Below are positions 8,431 through 16,926 of a stretch of DNA of 26,437 nucleotides, in pieces. The stretch is taken from positions 1 through 26,437 of the forward strand of contig JBILLA010000010.1 of the NCBI GenBank assembly GCA_044376365.1, read 5' to 3'. Position 1 is the stretch's first letter; every line of letters begins with the position of its first letter. A program made the position numbers and the translations under genes. The notes below the pieces were generated by a model. The model did not search any database and had not been told where the DNA came from. It saw only the letters and a list, made by a program, of their open reading frames with translations. The DNA is from JBIKWN01 sp044376365. GTDB lineage: Bacteria > Bdellovibrionota_C > UBA2361 > JBIKWN01.

Positions 8431-10164
8431 ATGATTAAGATTCTTCCTGAAAAGGTCATCAATCAGATAGCCGCAGGGGAAGTTGTTGAACGCCCTTCGT
8501 CAGTCGTAAAAGAGCTCATTGATAATGCACTTGATGCTGGTGCAACAAAAATATCGGTAAACCTTGTTGCTGGTGGACAGTCACGAATTAGTATTACTGA
8601 TAATGGCTCTGGTATGAGCCGTGATGATGCATTGTTATCATTTGAACGTCATGCAACATCAAAACTTTCAGCTCTTGATGACTTGATGAGTATTGCTACA
8701 AATGGTTTTCGTGGTGAAGCATTGCCCAGCATTGCATCAGTCAGTAAAGTAACGATGCTCACGCGCCTTCCTACGGATGAGGCTGGTACCGCTCTTGAAA
8801 TTCATGGTGGAAAAGTACTCTCAGTAAAACCAGCGTTTGCCGCTCCAGGTACAACCATTGAGATACGCAATCTTTTCTATAATGTTCCAGCGCGAAAAAA
8901 GTTTTTAAAAAGTGCGCGCAGCGATGAAGTGCGTTGCCGAGAACTTGTGTGTGCCTATGCACTTGCCTATCCACATATTGATTTCAATCTTACCCTTGAT
9001 GGCGACTTGCAGCTTAGTTTTGTTGCAGAACAAGACTTGATGCGACGAGCTGCAAAGATTATTCGAGGAGGAACCGTGCCTGTGTCCTCTCAGTACGATG
9101 AAATTGTTATCTCGGGTTTGTTAGGGCATCCCTCACAAGCCGTCAGTGACGGTGCATCGCTGACGATTTTGGTGAATAAACGGTTTGTGAGCGATCGCTT
9201 TATTCTGCGTGGTGTAAAAGAGGGTTTTTCTTCGACATTAAAAGAGCGTGAATTTCCTATTGGTATGTTGTCACTGGAGCTTCCCGGTGAATATGTCGAC
9301 GTTAATGTACACCCACAAAAAAGTGAAGTGCGCTTTGCAAATCCTCAAAAAGTTTTTGCTGCTGTGAAAATTGCAGTTGAAGAAGCGATTCGATCATTCC
9401 GTACGCCGCTTGGTTTTGAAGTGACGCATAGCTCACAGAAGCCACCATCACCGCAATCAACACCAGTCAGTATTCCACAGGAAGATACTGCAATGACTCC
9501 AGTGCGGTCTGACCAATCTGCATTGTATGCTCATTTGGCACCGCAGCCTCAGCTCTTTGTGCAAGAAGCATTTCAAGCAGCTCGGTTTCATGATTGGCGA
9601 TACCTTGGCCAGATTTTTGCCTGTTATCTACTCTTTGATCACCAACAGAAATTTTACATTGTCGATATGCATGCTGCCCATGAGCGGTTGAACTATAATC
9701 GTATACGCACATTGATGCATGAGCGAGAAAAGAAAACGCAGGTACTTCTTGTCCCATTACAGGTACCACTCTCACAGCAAGAACAGTTTGAGCTAGAAAA
9801 AATTGCGATGATCCTTGAGGATCTTGGCTATCGTTGGCGCTCACATCCTGATGGCATTGAGCTTGATGAAATACCTTCGCTGCTTTTTGCAATTGATCAA
9901 GCCCATCTGATTCGTAGTATGACGGCTCAGGATACGTATGGAGAGTTTCCATTTGCTCTTGAAGAAGCCATTGCGTATCGCTGTGCTCGATTGGCCTGTC
10001 ATGCAAGTGTTCGCAGTGGCCGCATCCTGAGTCGTGAGGAAGCATATGCGCTCCTTGAGCAGATGGAGTCTGCTGATTTTGCAACTGCTTGCCCACATGG
10101 GAGACCCTGTGTTGTTGAGTTTCACGAAGCTGATGTAGAGAAGTGGTTTGGCCGTGACCGATGA
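8431..10164 (+). CDS. mutL: DNA mismatch repair protein MutL
   Basis: MutL links mismatch recognition by MutS to strand incision. The protein has 577 residues. The N-terminal GHKL ATPase shows ELIDNALDAGA (28-38), DNGSGM (57-62), NGFRGEAL (91-98) and the NVHPQKSEVRF block (292-302). A proline-rich linker (about 330-380) leads to the C-terminal dimerisation domain. That domain holds an endonuclease-type site, DMHAAHERLNYN at 412-423, plus ACHASV (522-527) and CPHGRP (554-559). Two positions of the usual DQHA(x)2E(x)4E motif differ: Gln is Met413, and the last Glu is Asn423. It starts 19 bases after the HtrA gene and overlaps miaA, a common pairing. Confidence 0.95.
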   Translation: MIKILPEKVINQIAAGEVVERPSSVVKELIDNALDAGATKISVNLVAGGQSRISITDNGSGMSRDDALLSFERHATSKLSALDDLMSIATNGFRGEALPSIASVSKVTMLTRLPTDEAGTALEIHGGKVLSVKPAFAAPGTTIEIRNLFYNVPARKKFLKSARSDEVRCRELVCAYALAYPHIDFNLTLDGDLQLSFVAEQDLMRRAAKIIRGGTVPVSSQYDEIVISGLLGHPSQAVSDGASLTILVNKRFVSDRFILRGVKEGFSSTLKEREFPIGMLSLELPGEYVDVNVHPQKSEVRFANPQKVFAAVKIAVEEAIRSFRTPLGFEVTHSSQKPPSPQSTPVSIPQEDTAMTPVRSDQSALYAHLAPQPQLFVQEAFQAARFHDWRYLGQIFACYLLFDHQQKFYIVDMHAAHERLNYNRIRTLMHEREKKTQVLLVPLQVPLSQQEQFELEKIAMILEDLGYRWRSHPDGIELDEIPSLLFAIDQAHLIRSMTAQDTYGEFPFALEEAIAYRCARLACHASVRSGRILSREEAYALLEQMESADFATACPHGRPCVVEFHEADVEKWFGRDR

Positions 10165-11173
10165 ACCGCTTATTATTATCGGAGGTCCTACGGCAGTTGG
10201 AAAATCTCAGCTTGCCCTTACCTTAGCAAAGCGCCTATCAGGTGAGCTTGTGAACCTTGATAGTGTGCAGATATACCGCGACTTTATTATTGGATCTGCA
10301 CAGCCAAGTGTTGAAGAACAGCAGATCGTCCCGCACCACCTTTTTGGCGTCCTGGCTCCGCACGACAAGGTAAGCGTCGGTAAGTACTTAAAGCTTTTTG
10401 CCCCTATTGAACAAGAGATTCGTTCTCGCCATAAACTTCCGCTCCTTGTTGGAGGAACTTCTCTTTATCTGACTGGAGTCTTGTACGGATTAGCTGATCT
10501 TCCTGAGGATGAAGCGCTTCGAGAAGAGATTGAATCGTTATCGACTGCAGCGATGCACGAAGCACTTCTTGCTGCGGTAGGGCATGAACAATTTACAGCA
10601 TTGCAAATTCATCCACACGATCGCGTTCGATTAAGTCGCGCTCTTGAAATTGTGCGGCTTGGTAAAGATATCGCAATCACTCGCATTCATCATCAAGCGA
10701 CGCCACCAAGGCGTGCGTTGGTGATTGTGCCGATGCTCCCTCGAGATATGCTCTATAAGCGAATTGATAAGCGTGTAGAGGATATGATTGCAAAGGGTCT
10801 TTGTGATGAAGTGCAGATGCTTCTTCAAGTCTATGGCTCGGATCTGCCAGCACTTCGATCAATTGGCTATAAAGAGACTATGTTGTTTCTGCAACGTCAA
10901 GAAGGGGATCTGAGCTTGCTGACTGACCAGATAGCGCAGCAGACGAGGCGTTTTGCAAAACGCCAAATGACATGGCTCCGTAATGAACCGCTCAAGCGTG
11001 GTTGGAACGTGAATCCAGCTCAGGTTGCATCGCCAAAAGATAATCGTACTGCTGCTTCTTTTGCAACGCTTCGTTACACCATGGAGCAACTTATCGCTGC
11101 CGTCCAACAATACTTAGCGACACCTCCGGGCAGCGATGAGTTCCCTGTGACTATTTGGTTTGTCAGTGTATAA
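10154..11173 (+). CDS. miaA: tRNA dimethylallyltransferase
   Basis: MiaA adds the dimethylallyl group to N6 of A37 in tRNAs that read codons starting with U. The P-loop is GGPTAVGKS near the N-terminus, followed by the DSVQIYRDFIIGSAQPS segment and the HHLFGV motif. The centre has PLLVGGTSLYLTGVLYG and the C-terminal part ends with the RRFAKRQMTWLRNEP signature, so the enzyme is complete. I chose GTG 10154 (339 residues), which overlaps the mutL end by 11 bases; a TTG at 10148 is the alternative. The last ~50 residues, after the tRNA-binding signature, are an extension without a recognised motif. Confidence 0.94.
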   Translation: MTDEPLIIIGGPTAVGKSQLALTLAKRLSGELVNLDSVQIYRDFIIGSAQPSVEEQQIVPHHLFGVLAPHDKVSVGKYLKLFAPIEQEIRSRHKLPLLVGGTSLYLTGVLYGLADLPEDEALREEIESLSTAAMHEALLAAVGHEQFTALQIHPHDRVRLSRALEIVRLGKDIAITRIHHQATPPRRALVIVPMLPRDMLYKRIDKRVEDMIAKGLCDEVQMLLQVYGSDLPALRSIGYKETMLFLQRQEGDLSLLTDQIAQQTRRFAKRQMTWLRNEPLKRGWNVNPAQVASPKDNRTAASFATLRYTMEQLIAAVQQYLATPPGSDEFPVTIWFVSV

Positions 11174-11178
11174 GTAAT

Positions 11179-11634
11179 CTATGAGTCATCTTGATCGCTG
11201 CGAGAAGCTTTCAGGCGACTCCGAATTTGCTTTGCACGAAGACGTTTTTCTTCTGCATGCGGTGGAGGAGTTGTTGGTAGGCGCTCTTTCGTTGGTTTGA
11301 GTGCTTGGTTTACAAGGGTGGTAAGTTTGATCATTGCACGTTGCCGATTTGCGTCTTGGGTACGTGTTGATTGATCGCTTACAAGGATTGAGTCTTCTGC
11401 CTGCACGAACAAACTAGGACGATGAGAGAGTATCCAGCTTCGTACTATCTCTTTTTCGGCTTCCGTAATGCAGGTTGCTGCGCCAATATGAAAGCGAACG
11501 GTAGCTTTTGTAGACCGTTTGTTCACATTTTGTCCGCCAGGTCCTGAGCTTCGAGAAAACGACAGATCCGTATCTTGAGCTGGAATTTCTACTGGTGATT
11601 TTATTTGAGCTTTGACGTCTTTTTTTTCAATCAT
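11179..11634 (-). CDS. arfB: Ribosome-rescue peptidyl-tRNA hydrolase ArfB (YaeJ family)
   Basis: A 151-residue protein with the release-factor catalytic motif in SSGPGGQNVNKR, but without the codon-recognition domains of RF1 and RF2. The C-terminal tail is basic (EEKRLRAKQIRSRLK), as in ArfB, where the tail occupies the empty mRNA channel of stalled ribosomes. It should free non-stop ribosomes by hydrolysing peptidyl-tRNA. The gene converges on miaA with five bases between the stops, and no terminator hairpin is visible between them. The length is slightly above E. coli ArfB (140). The short acidic end (SRSDQDDS) is unusual. A tmRNA system cannot be judged from this window. Confidence 0.9.
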   Translation of the reverse strand: MIEKKDVKAQIKSPVEIPAQDTDLSFSRSSGPGGQNVNKRSTKATVRFHIGAATCITEAEKEIVRSWILSHRPSLFVQAEDSILVSDQSTRTQDANRQRAMIKLTTLVNQALKPTKERLPTTPPPHAEEKRLRAKQIRSRLKASRSDQDDS

Positions 11635-11804
11635 AGCAGGTGCCGTTAGTCGTATAGTCTACGGAGTGTCCTTAAGAGAGTCGAGAGCTGATTATGGGCC
11701 TTCCGCTGCTTGAAATGGCTTTAAAAATAGCCTCAGGGGGCGCAATAAAAAGGGTGTACTATGCTCTTTTTCAAGAAAGGAAAATAGTGTAATCTTAGCA
11801 GGTT

Positions 11805-12788
11805 ATGTCAAGTATTACCCACCCATTAGACTTTGAAAGACCAATCGTAGAACTTGAGATGGAACTTGAGCGTCTCAAGGATGAGATCGCTACAGGCGAT
11901 CGCTCTAAGATGGCAGAATTCGAAAAAATTGAGAGCAAGCTTGGGAAGCTTCGCACTGATGTGTACTCAAATCTTACATCGTATCAACGCGTTCAATTGT
12001 CGCGACATTTTGATAGACCGTTTACTTTAGATTTTATCAAATATCTTTTCACTGATTTTGTTGAGCTGCATGGCGATAGAAACTTTAGAGACGATGCGGC
12101 AATCGTTGGTGGAACCGCGCGTTTAGGTGAACTTCCAGTTATGATCGTTGGTCACCAGCGTGGTCGCACGACGCAAGAGCGTCTCAAGAGAAATTTCGGT
12201 ATGCCTAATCCAGAAGGGTATCGTAAGGCGCTGCGACTTTTTGAGATGGCTGAAAAGTTTGGTCTGCCACTTATCACCATGATTGACACACAGGGTGCTT
12301 ATCCTGGCCTTGAGGCTGAAGAGCGTGGTCAAGCAGAGGCGATTGCGACTAATCTTCTTGCTTTAGCTGAGCTCACAGTCCCTGTTATATGTATCGTTAT
12401 TGGGGAAGGAGGGAGCGGTGGAGCACTTGCTCTTGGTATTGGCGATAAGATCTTAATGCTTGAGAATGCTTGTTATTCAGTTATTTCACCTGAAGGATGT
12501 GCCTCAATTCTCTTCAGCAAAGAGAAAGATTTCGCAACCAAAAACTATGCTGCGATTGCTGCAGACCTGCTGCAATTGACTGCAAAGGATCTTCTCAGAA
12601 ATAAAATTATTGATGAAATCGTGCCCGAGCCCCTTGGTGGTGCCCATACGAACCATAAAGAGGCAGCCGAGCTTCTTCGCCCAGTGCTCGTCCGCTCTAT
12701 TGAGTCTTTATCAAAGCTCAAAGTGAGTGAGCTTGTGGACCAGCGCTACAAGAAGTTCCGAAGCATGGGTGCTTTTACTGAGAACTAA
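11805..12788 (+). CDS. accA: Acetyl-CoA carboxylase carboxyltransferase subunit alpha
   Basis: AccA with AccD transfers the carboxyl group from biotin to acetyl-CoA, giving malonyl-CoA for fatty-acid synthesis. The protein is 327 residues, the normal size. It shows the family N-terminal helix (DFERPIVELEMELERLKDE), the YVELHGDR-like FVELHGDRNFRDD segment, GHQRGRTTQERLKRNFGM and the oxyanion-region IGEGGSGGALALG, followed by SVISPEGCASILF. No accD is nearby. The 170-base region between arfB and accA probably holds divergent promoters, but I see no strong consensus pair. A short GCAGG lies just before the ATG. Confidence 0.96.
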   Translation: MSSITHPLDFERPIVELEMELERLKDEIATGDRSKMAEFEKIESKLGKLRTDVYSNLTSYQRVQLSRHFDRPFTLDFIKYLFTDFVELHGDRNFRDDAAIVGGTARLGELPVMIVGHQRGRTTQERLKRNFGMPNPEGYRKALRLFEMAEKFGLPLITMIDTQGAYPGLEAEERGQAEAIATNLLALAELTVPVICIVIGEGGSGGALALGIGDKILMLENACYSVISPEGCASILFSKEKDFATKNYAAIAADLLQLTAKDLLRNKIIDEIVPEPLGGAHTNHKEAAELLRPVLVRSIESLSKLKVSELVDQRYKKFRSMGAFTEN

Positions 12789-12818
12789 GAAACCTTTTCA
12801 AAAGTTATAGATAGTAAC

Positions 12819-12846
12819 TTGCATACAGCCTTGTTGTTGATAGTAT
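12819..12846 (+). promoter_or_regulatory. Possible promoter for the ADPGK-like gene, overlapping a dyad
   Basis: TTGCAT (12819-12824) and TAGTAT (12841-12846) are separated by 16 bases. The predicted start point, near 12853, is only about three bases before the GTG start codon. A 6-bp dyad, AAGTTA (12802-12807) and TAACTT (12815-12820), touches the -35 box and could be an operator. Both calls rest on weak sequence matches. Confidence 0.3.
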
Positions 12847-12855
12847 ACACTTGCT

Positions 12856-14610
12856 GTGAATTTGATACCCCGTTCTGAAGTAAAACTTTTAACCCCTGAA
12901 CAACGTGCTGAGCTCCAAAGCGGCTCCCGAGCTCAGGCTGCTACAGCACTTCGACTGTTGCAAACATCGCCTGATTTAAGGGTTCCCTGCGCAGACCCGA
13001 TGGTGCAGGCAACGCAGAGCCTCTACCAGCGAGCTATACAGCGCTGCCCACAGCTTACCGATTCAAAGATTGCTTTCCTTGGCCCTTCTGCTTCTGTGGA
13101 TGCCAACATTCATCATGAGCATATACAGCAGTTGTCTGCTCATCTGGTTGCTACTCATGGTGATGAAGCGGTGGCTGCTCTTATTGATCGTCACCTCAAT
13201 GGACAAGCACCGATGCGTGCAGACTCGGTTGAGGATCTGTTTGGTATCCTTGTCTCTCGAATCCTTTCTGGAAATGAGGATAAGCGAATACCATCGCCGC
13301 CTCACGTACGTGAAGAGCTCTATCAGATATTCGCAGATCGTGGAGTGCCACTTACGGTATTACATGCTGGCGGGATTTCAACACTAACAGCTGCTATCTT
13401 TGGTGTATTAGGTGGCACATCATATATTCCGCTCGATGCGACATTTCCAGAAAGTTTGTTAAAACTCCTTGATCATCTTCCTGATAATGCAATCATTGCT
13501 TACGGAGGATCGGAAGCGCAGTGTATTAAAAAAGCACAGTCTATTGGTAATCCGCCCCCGCATGGTTCATTTGTGAGTGAAGGATGTCTTTTGCCCTGTG
13601 ACCTTCATGAAGGGCTCCTTGCTAAGCGTTTTCCAAAGCTTACGCAAAAAGCACATGTCGATTACCTTTTCACTGGTAATCTTGCGACGCATGGTCTTGA
13701 TGCCCTTGAGCGATCTCGTCGTGAAGAGTTCTGCTCTATCGCAGATGCGTACTATATTGTTGGGCTTCATAAGCAGCGTTGCTGCGACATTGAGAAAACC
13801 TTCGATCACATTGATACAGTCCAGGCGCATGGCGGATATGTCCATTATCCTTTCACAAGCTTTGAGCAGGATAGGGCTTCAGAGCTTGAGCATACTCTTA
13901 CCGCCGTACAGCAGCGTCCGTATACCATGACATTGTCGATGAATACGAACGAAGCGCGCACGCTCTTGGAAAAATTCTCTTTCATTCTCGATTCGCTAGA
14001 AGCCGCGCTTCCTCCAGCGCAGCAATCACTTGCTGCACGCTACCGAGATGATGCATTCGCTGCGCTCGGTGATGCTCTTGCTCATGATGATGAAGGGTTT
14101 CGCCAGTATGGCACTGAGTGTGGTAACTGGATATCGGCTGCATCACGTTACCTTGCGACAGTATTGCAGCAGGCTGTGCGCGTGCGTGGAAAACAGGTCG
14201 ATTTCTATAGCCTTTCATCAGCGCATGCTGAGGGTCTTGAAGATGCAATCTTAGAAGGCATGTCGCTCTCGCGACAATTTGGAGCTGCCTGGTTCGCTCG
14301 AGCTAAGAAACTACCCGATCAAAAAAATCAATTAAGTCTTTTCCCGCCCCTCTTTGATGCAGCAAAATTAGATGCCTTAAAAGAAGCGTTTGCACATTTG
14401 CGGATCTGTGATGGCATGTATTCGTTGCCCCGAGATGCAGTGAATCAAGAGCAGTTGGTTTACCGCTCACCTAATGGCATGACGAGTTTTGGTATTATTG
14501 CCCCTATTTCTGAAAATAGACGTTCTGGAACCGTTAGTGCAGGCGATCTGATGAGTCTTATAGAGACTCTTGTAGTGAGCCCAGCGTACAGAGCGAAAGG
14601 CTCCTTCTAG
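12856..14610 (+). CDS. Divergent ADP-dependent glucokinase/phosphofructokinase-family protein
   Basis: A 584-residue protein that I place, by motif order, in the ADP-dependent sugar kinase branch of the ribokinase superfamily. Visible landmarks are: an N-terminal strand with a possible sugar-binding Asp, FLGPSASVDANIHHE (74-88); a glycine turn, HAGGISTLTAAIFGVLGG (170-187); a strand HGGYVHYPFTSF (325-336) at the place of the family's HLE motif; SMNTNEARTLLE (361-372), matching the NxxE metal-binding motif; and TVSAGD (559-564), matching the GxGD catalytic-Asp loop. The HxE glutamate is Pro332, so metal binding may differ. The first ~70 residues and the 385-500 helical region have no counterpart that I can assign. 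The gene starts with GTG 67 bases after accA and is probably transcribed alone. Sugar substrate and phosphate donor are unknown. Confidence 0.55.
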   Translation: MNLIPRSEVKLLTPEQRAELQSGSRAQAATALRLLQTSPDLRVPCADPMVQATQSLYQRAIQRCPQLTDSKIAFLGPSASVDANIHHEHIQQLSAHLVATHGDEAVAALIDRHLNGQAPMRADSVEDLFGILVSRILSGNEDKRIPSPPHVREELYQIFADRGVPLTVLHAGGISTLTAAIFGVLGGTSYIPLDATFPESLLKLLDHLPDNAIIAYGGSEAQCIKKAQSIGNPPPHGSFVSEGCLLPCDLHEGLLAKRFPKLTQKAHVDYLFTGNLATHGLDALERSRREEFCSIADAYYIVGLHKQRCCDIEKTFDHIDTVQAHGGYVHYPFTSFEQDRASELEHTLTAVQQRPYTMTLSMNTNEARTLLEKFSFILDSLEAALPPAQQSLAARYRDDAFAALGDALAHDDEGFRQYGTECGNWISAASRYLATVLQQAVRVRGKQVDFYSLSSAHAEGLEDAILEGMSLSRQFGAAWFARAKKLPDQKNQLSLFPPLFDAAKLDALKEAFAHLRICDGMYSLPRDAVNQEQLVYRSPNGMTSFGIIAPISENRRSGTVSAGDLMSLIETLVVSPAYRAKGSF

Positions 14611-14616
14611 AGAGCC
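14599..14616. terminator. Weak stem-loop between convergent genes
   Basis: GGCTC (14599-14603) and GAGCC (14612-14616) can form a 5-bp stem with an 8-base loop at the end of the ADPGK-like gene; the stop codon lies inside the loop. There is no T-run, so factor-independent termination is doubtful. Confidence 0.2.
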
Positions 14617-14626
14617 ATTCACTATA

Positions 14627-14992
14627 CTAGAATTTATAGATTGCTGTTGCGCTGCCAAGTGCTACAAGGATGACTGGTACCAATGCAGCTATTAATGGAT
14701 GTTTCACTGCAAGTTTATAGACTACAGCAATCCAACCACCAAGGATAAGCCACAGTGTCATTTTGATCAGTGCCCAAGAAGGAAGCGCTCCAATGATGCC
14801 CATTTTTGCAAGCATGCCAAACCCAGCAACAAACATGACCAGAACGCCGATGCCATGGAGCATACCAAAATATTTTTTTAGCGATGCAGGTTTGCCACCT
14901 GCGCTATAGGTAGCAAAGCTTGCACCCCCAAGTGCGATAAGTACCACTGAGAGAGAAACGATATGAAGAATACGATAAAATTCAATAGACAT
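14627..14992 (-). CDS. Small integral membrane protein with four transmembrane helices
   Basis: A 121-residue hydrophobic protein. Predicted spans are about 7-28, 41-62, 70-92 and 98-119, joined by short loops with Lys and Gly. A His in each of the first two helices (LHIVSL and LHGIGV) could bind a cofactor or cation, but this is a guess. It is likely an inner-membrane protein. I do not recognise a named family with confidence; the layout resembles small SirB-like or unclassified four-helix proteins. It converges with the ADPGK-like gene and runs in the same direction as infA, whose coding region ends 77 bases upstream of this start. Confidence 0.75.
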   Translation of the reverse strand: MSIEFYRILHIVSLSVVLIALGGASFATYSAGGKPASLKKYFGMLHGIGVLVMFVAGFGMLAKMGIIGALPSWALIKMTLWLILGGWIAVVYKLAVKHPLIAALVPVILVALGSATAIYKF

Positions 14993-15068
14993 GGGACAAA
15001 GCTTCTCTTACTTTGACGTGACTTGCAAATAGGAGAGGGGAAGGGATGCTGCTTGTTTGTCGAAGCTG

Positions 15069-15323
15069 TTAAGACGCGCTAGGGGTACCATCTCCCTGAG
15101 GTTTGACTTCAGAGATACGCTTCGTGATACGACCTTTTGTTAGATCATAAGGAGAGATTTCAACAGTGACACGGTCACCAGGAAGGACGCGGATGTAGAA
15201 GCGTCTCATTTTTCCAGCAAGGTAAGCGATGAGCTCGTGGCCGTTATCGCAGACAACACGAAAGGTAGTGTTTGGAAAACACTCCTTAATTACGCCATTC
15301 ATTTCGATGCCATCTTTACCCAT
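15069..15323 (-). CDS. infA: Translation initiation factor IF-1
   Basis: IF-1 occupies the ribosomal A site during initiation. The S1-like OB fold is clear: IEMNGVIKECFPNTTFRV, the NGHELIAYLAGKMRRFYIRV segment, LPGDRVTVEISPYDLTKGRI and TKR. I start at ATG 15323 (MGKDGIEMNG), giving 84 residues. The reading frame extends upstream to a TTG at 15359, but family members start here, and AGGGA lies 11 bases before the ATG. About 12 residues after the usual end (SEVKPQGDGTPSAS) form an unusual tail. It follows the DUF971 gene by 36 bases and is probably co-transcribed with it. Confidence 0.95.
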   Translation of the reverse strand: MGKDGIEMNGVIKECFPNTTFRVVCDNGHELIAYLAGKMRRFYIRVLPGDRVTVEISPYDLTKGRITKRISEVKPQGDGTPSAS

Positions 15324-15359
15324 TGCGTCGATTATCCCTAAAACAGAGCGTTTAAGCAA

Positions 15360-15713
15360 CTATGGCTGATTTTGGTGGGGATGCGTATCACCATCGAGTT
15401 GAGCAAGGTAGTCAAAGGTATAGATACCGCTATCATGCCCATCGCCCCAAGCAATGCCTAGCGCATAGTTGCCTACCATCCAGATCCGTTCAATGGTGAG
15501 TGCTTGCTCTGATGTATGTTCAACAACTTTGAGCAGTGACTTTCTGGGGGTAAGGGGTGATGAATGAGTGTCTTCTCCACGCTTCATTTTGCATTCAGCA
15601 CAGGGGCATTCCTTTCGAAGGACTTCGCGAGTCATGAGAGATACATCACCAGAATTCCAGGTTATAAAGAGGCCTTGTTGAGGATCGCGCTTAATCGCTG
15701 AGGGGACTTTCAT
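15360..15713 (-). CDS. DUF971 domain protein
   Basis: A 117-residue protein with the DUF971 / gamma-butyrobetaine hydroxylase N-terminal-like fold. The markers are ITWNSGDVSLMTREVLRKEC, a CPCAEC motif (three Cys that may bind metal), and near the end GNYALGIAWGDGHDSGIYTFDYL. Related domains occur alone or beside Mrp/ApbC-type iron-sulphur carrier proteins; a role in metal or Fe-S handling is plausible but not shown here. A TAAGAT hexamer on the minus strand (15727 to 15722) would place the transcript start about two bases before the ATG. The kinase gene diverges from it across 109 bases. Confidence 0.85.
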   Translation of the reverse strand: MKVPSAIKRDPQQGLFITWNSGDVSLMTREVLRKECPCAECKMKRGEDTHSSPLTPRKSLLKVVEHTSEQALTIERIWMVGNYALGIAWGDGHDSGIYTFDYLAQLDGDTHPHQNQP

Positions 15714-15822
15714 ACGAATTCATCTTACACGGAAATGATTTTGCTTGCACCAGGGCCGCTAAAGCGCACTATCTGCTATTTACACTCCCTTTCTTCTCGA
15801 TTTTTCATTACGATAGTTCTTA

Positions 15823-16926
15823 GTGAAGCAACCACAACAGCTTGGTAAGTATAAAATCGAGGGTGTCCTCGGCACTGGTTCTATGGGAACCGTTTATAAG
15901 GGTCATGACCCTGAGATTGGTCGTACGGTTGCGGTGAAAGTTATCTCAACAATTAGTGCGCTGCCATATATGGATGAGAAGTCGTGCCTTGATCGCTTTA
16001 AGATCGAAGCTCGTGCTGCTGGCAACTTGCGTCACCCAAATATCGTAACCATCTTTGATGTTAATGTTGAAAACAAACCGCCATACCTCGTTATGGATTT
16101 TATCGAGGGTGTTGGTCTTGATCGATTAATCGAAGATAAGAAAGTTGTTGGACAGTACTGCGATCCTTACGACATTATGTATTACCTGTATCAAGTTGCC
16201 GTTGCTCTTGATTATGCTCACAGCAAAGGGATTATTCATCGTGATATTAAACCAAGTAATATTCTGATCGGGCACGATGGTCAGGCATATATCTTGGACT
16301 TTGGTGTTGCAACTGTTTCGGGTACAAGTCACTTTGATGAGAATAGTCCAATCATGGGCTCGCCTGCTTATATGTCCCCAGAGCAGATCCTGAATGAAGA
16401 GCTCGATAATCGATCAGATATTTTTAGTTTAGCCGTTGTTGCGTTTGAAGGGCTGACGGGGCACCGTCCATTTTCTGGTGATGATTTCACTGTTGTTGCA
16501 AAACATATTTTAAAGGGCAATCGTTCTCTCATAACTGATTTTATTCCAACGTTGCCACTCCCTCTCGAAGCTGCCTTTGAGAAAGCATTTGCGAAAGATA
16601 AAAAAGAGCGCTTTCGTCAAGCAGTCTCAATGATCATGATTCTTGCTGATGCACTTGGTATCAGAAATCCTGCCGAGGGAGATGTGTTGAGACGAGGATA
16701 TCGCTACCGTGCTGGTGGTGATGATGCAAGTCATGTCTTCGAAGCTCTTTCACCTGAGTCAGCATCTGCACATGATATTGAAGGCTCTGAGTATTCAGTG
16801 GGAAGTGCTCGTATGTCTTTTGGTACGATAAAACCGCTCACCAAAAGAAAAGGGCGCTCGCCGTGGGGTTTTATTTTGGGCGTAGTGCTGTTTGCGGCTG
16901 GGATAAGTTGGCTTGCGTTGCGATAA
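15823..16926 (+). CDS. Membrane-anchored Ser/Thr protein kinase (PknB-like)
   Basis: A 367-residue Hanks-type kinase. The catalytic domain fills residues ~10-275: GxGxxG at 17-22, Lys39 in VAVKVI, Glu62 in the C-helix, HRDIKPSN at 139-146, DFG at 159-161, and GSPAYMSPEQ in the activation segment. All catalytic residues are present. A charged linker leads to one C-terminal transmembrane helix (about 348-366), so the kinase faces the cytoplasm and has no extracellular PASTA sensor. The start is GTG 15823; TACGAT at 15809-15814 may be its -10, giving almost no leader. The last 12 codons, including the end of the membrane helix, lie inside the 134-bp repeat shared with the dsbD 3' end. No cognate phosphatase is in view. 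Confidence 0.93.
   Translation: MKQPQQLGKYKIEGVLGTGSMGTVYKGHDPEIGRTVAVKVISTISALPYMDEKSCLDRFKIEARAAGNLRHPNIVTIFDVNVENKPPYLVMDFIEGVGLDRLIEDKKVVGQYCDPYDIMYYLYQVAVALDYAHSKGIIHRDIKPSNILIGHDGQAYILDFGVATVSGTSHFDENSPIMGSPAYMSPEQILNEELDNRSDIFSLAVVAFEGLTGHRPFSGDDFTVVAKHILKGNRSLITDFIPTLPLPLEAAFEKAFAKDKKERFRQAVSMIMILADALGIRNPAEGDVLRRGYRYRAGGDDASHVFEALSPESASAHDIEGSEYSVGSARMSFGTIKPLTKRKGRSPWGFILGVVLFAAGISWLALR

Noticed and set aside
9467..10096. 209-codon minus-strand open frame
   Set aside because: It is a shadow of mutL, rich in His and Gln as expected from antisense of its codons.
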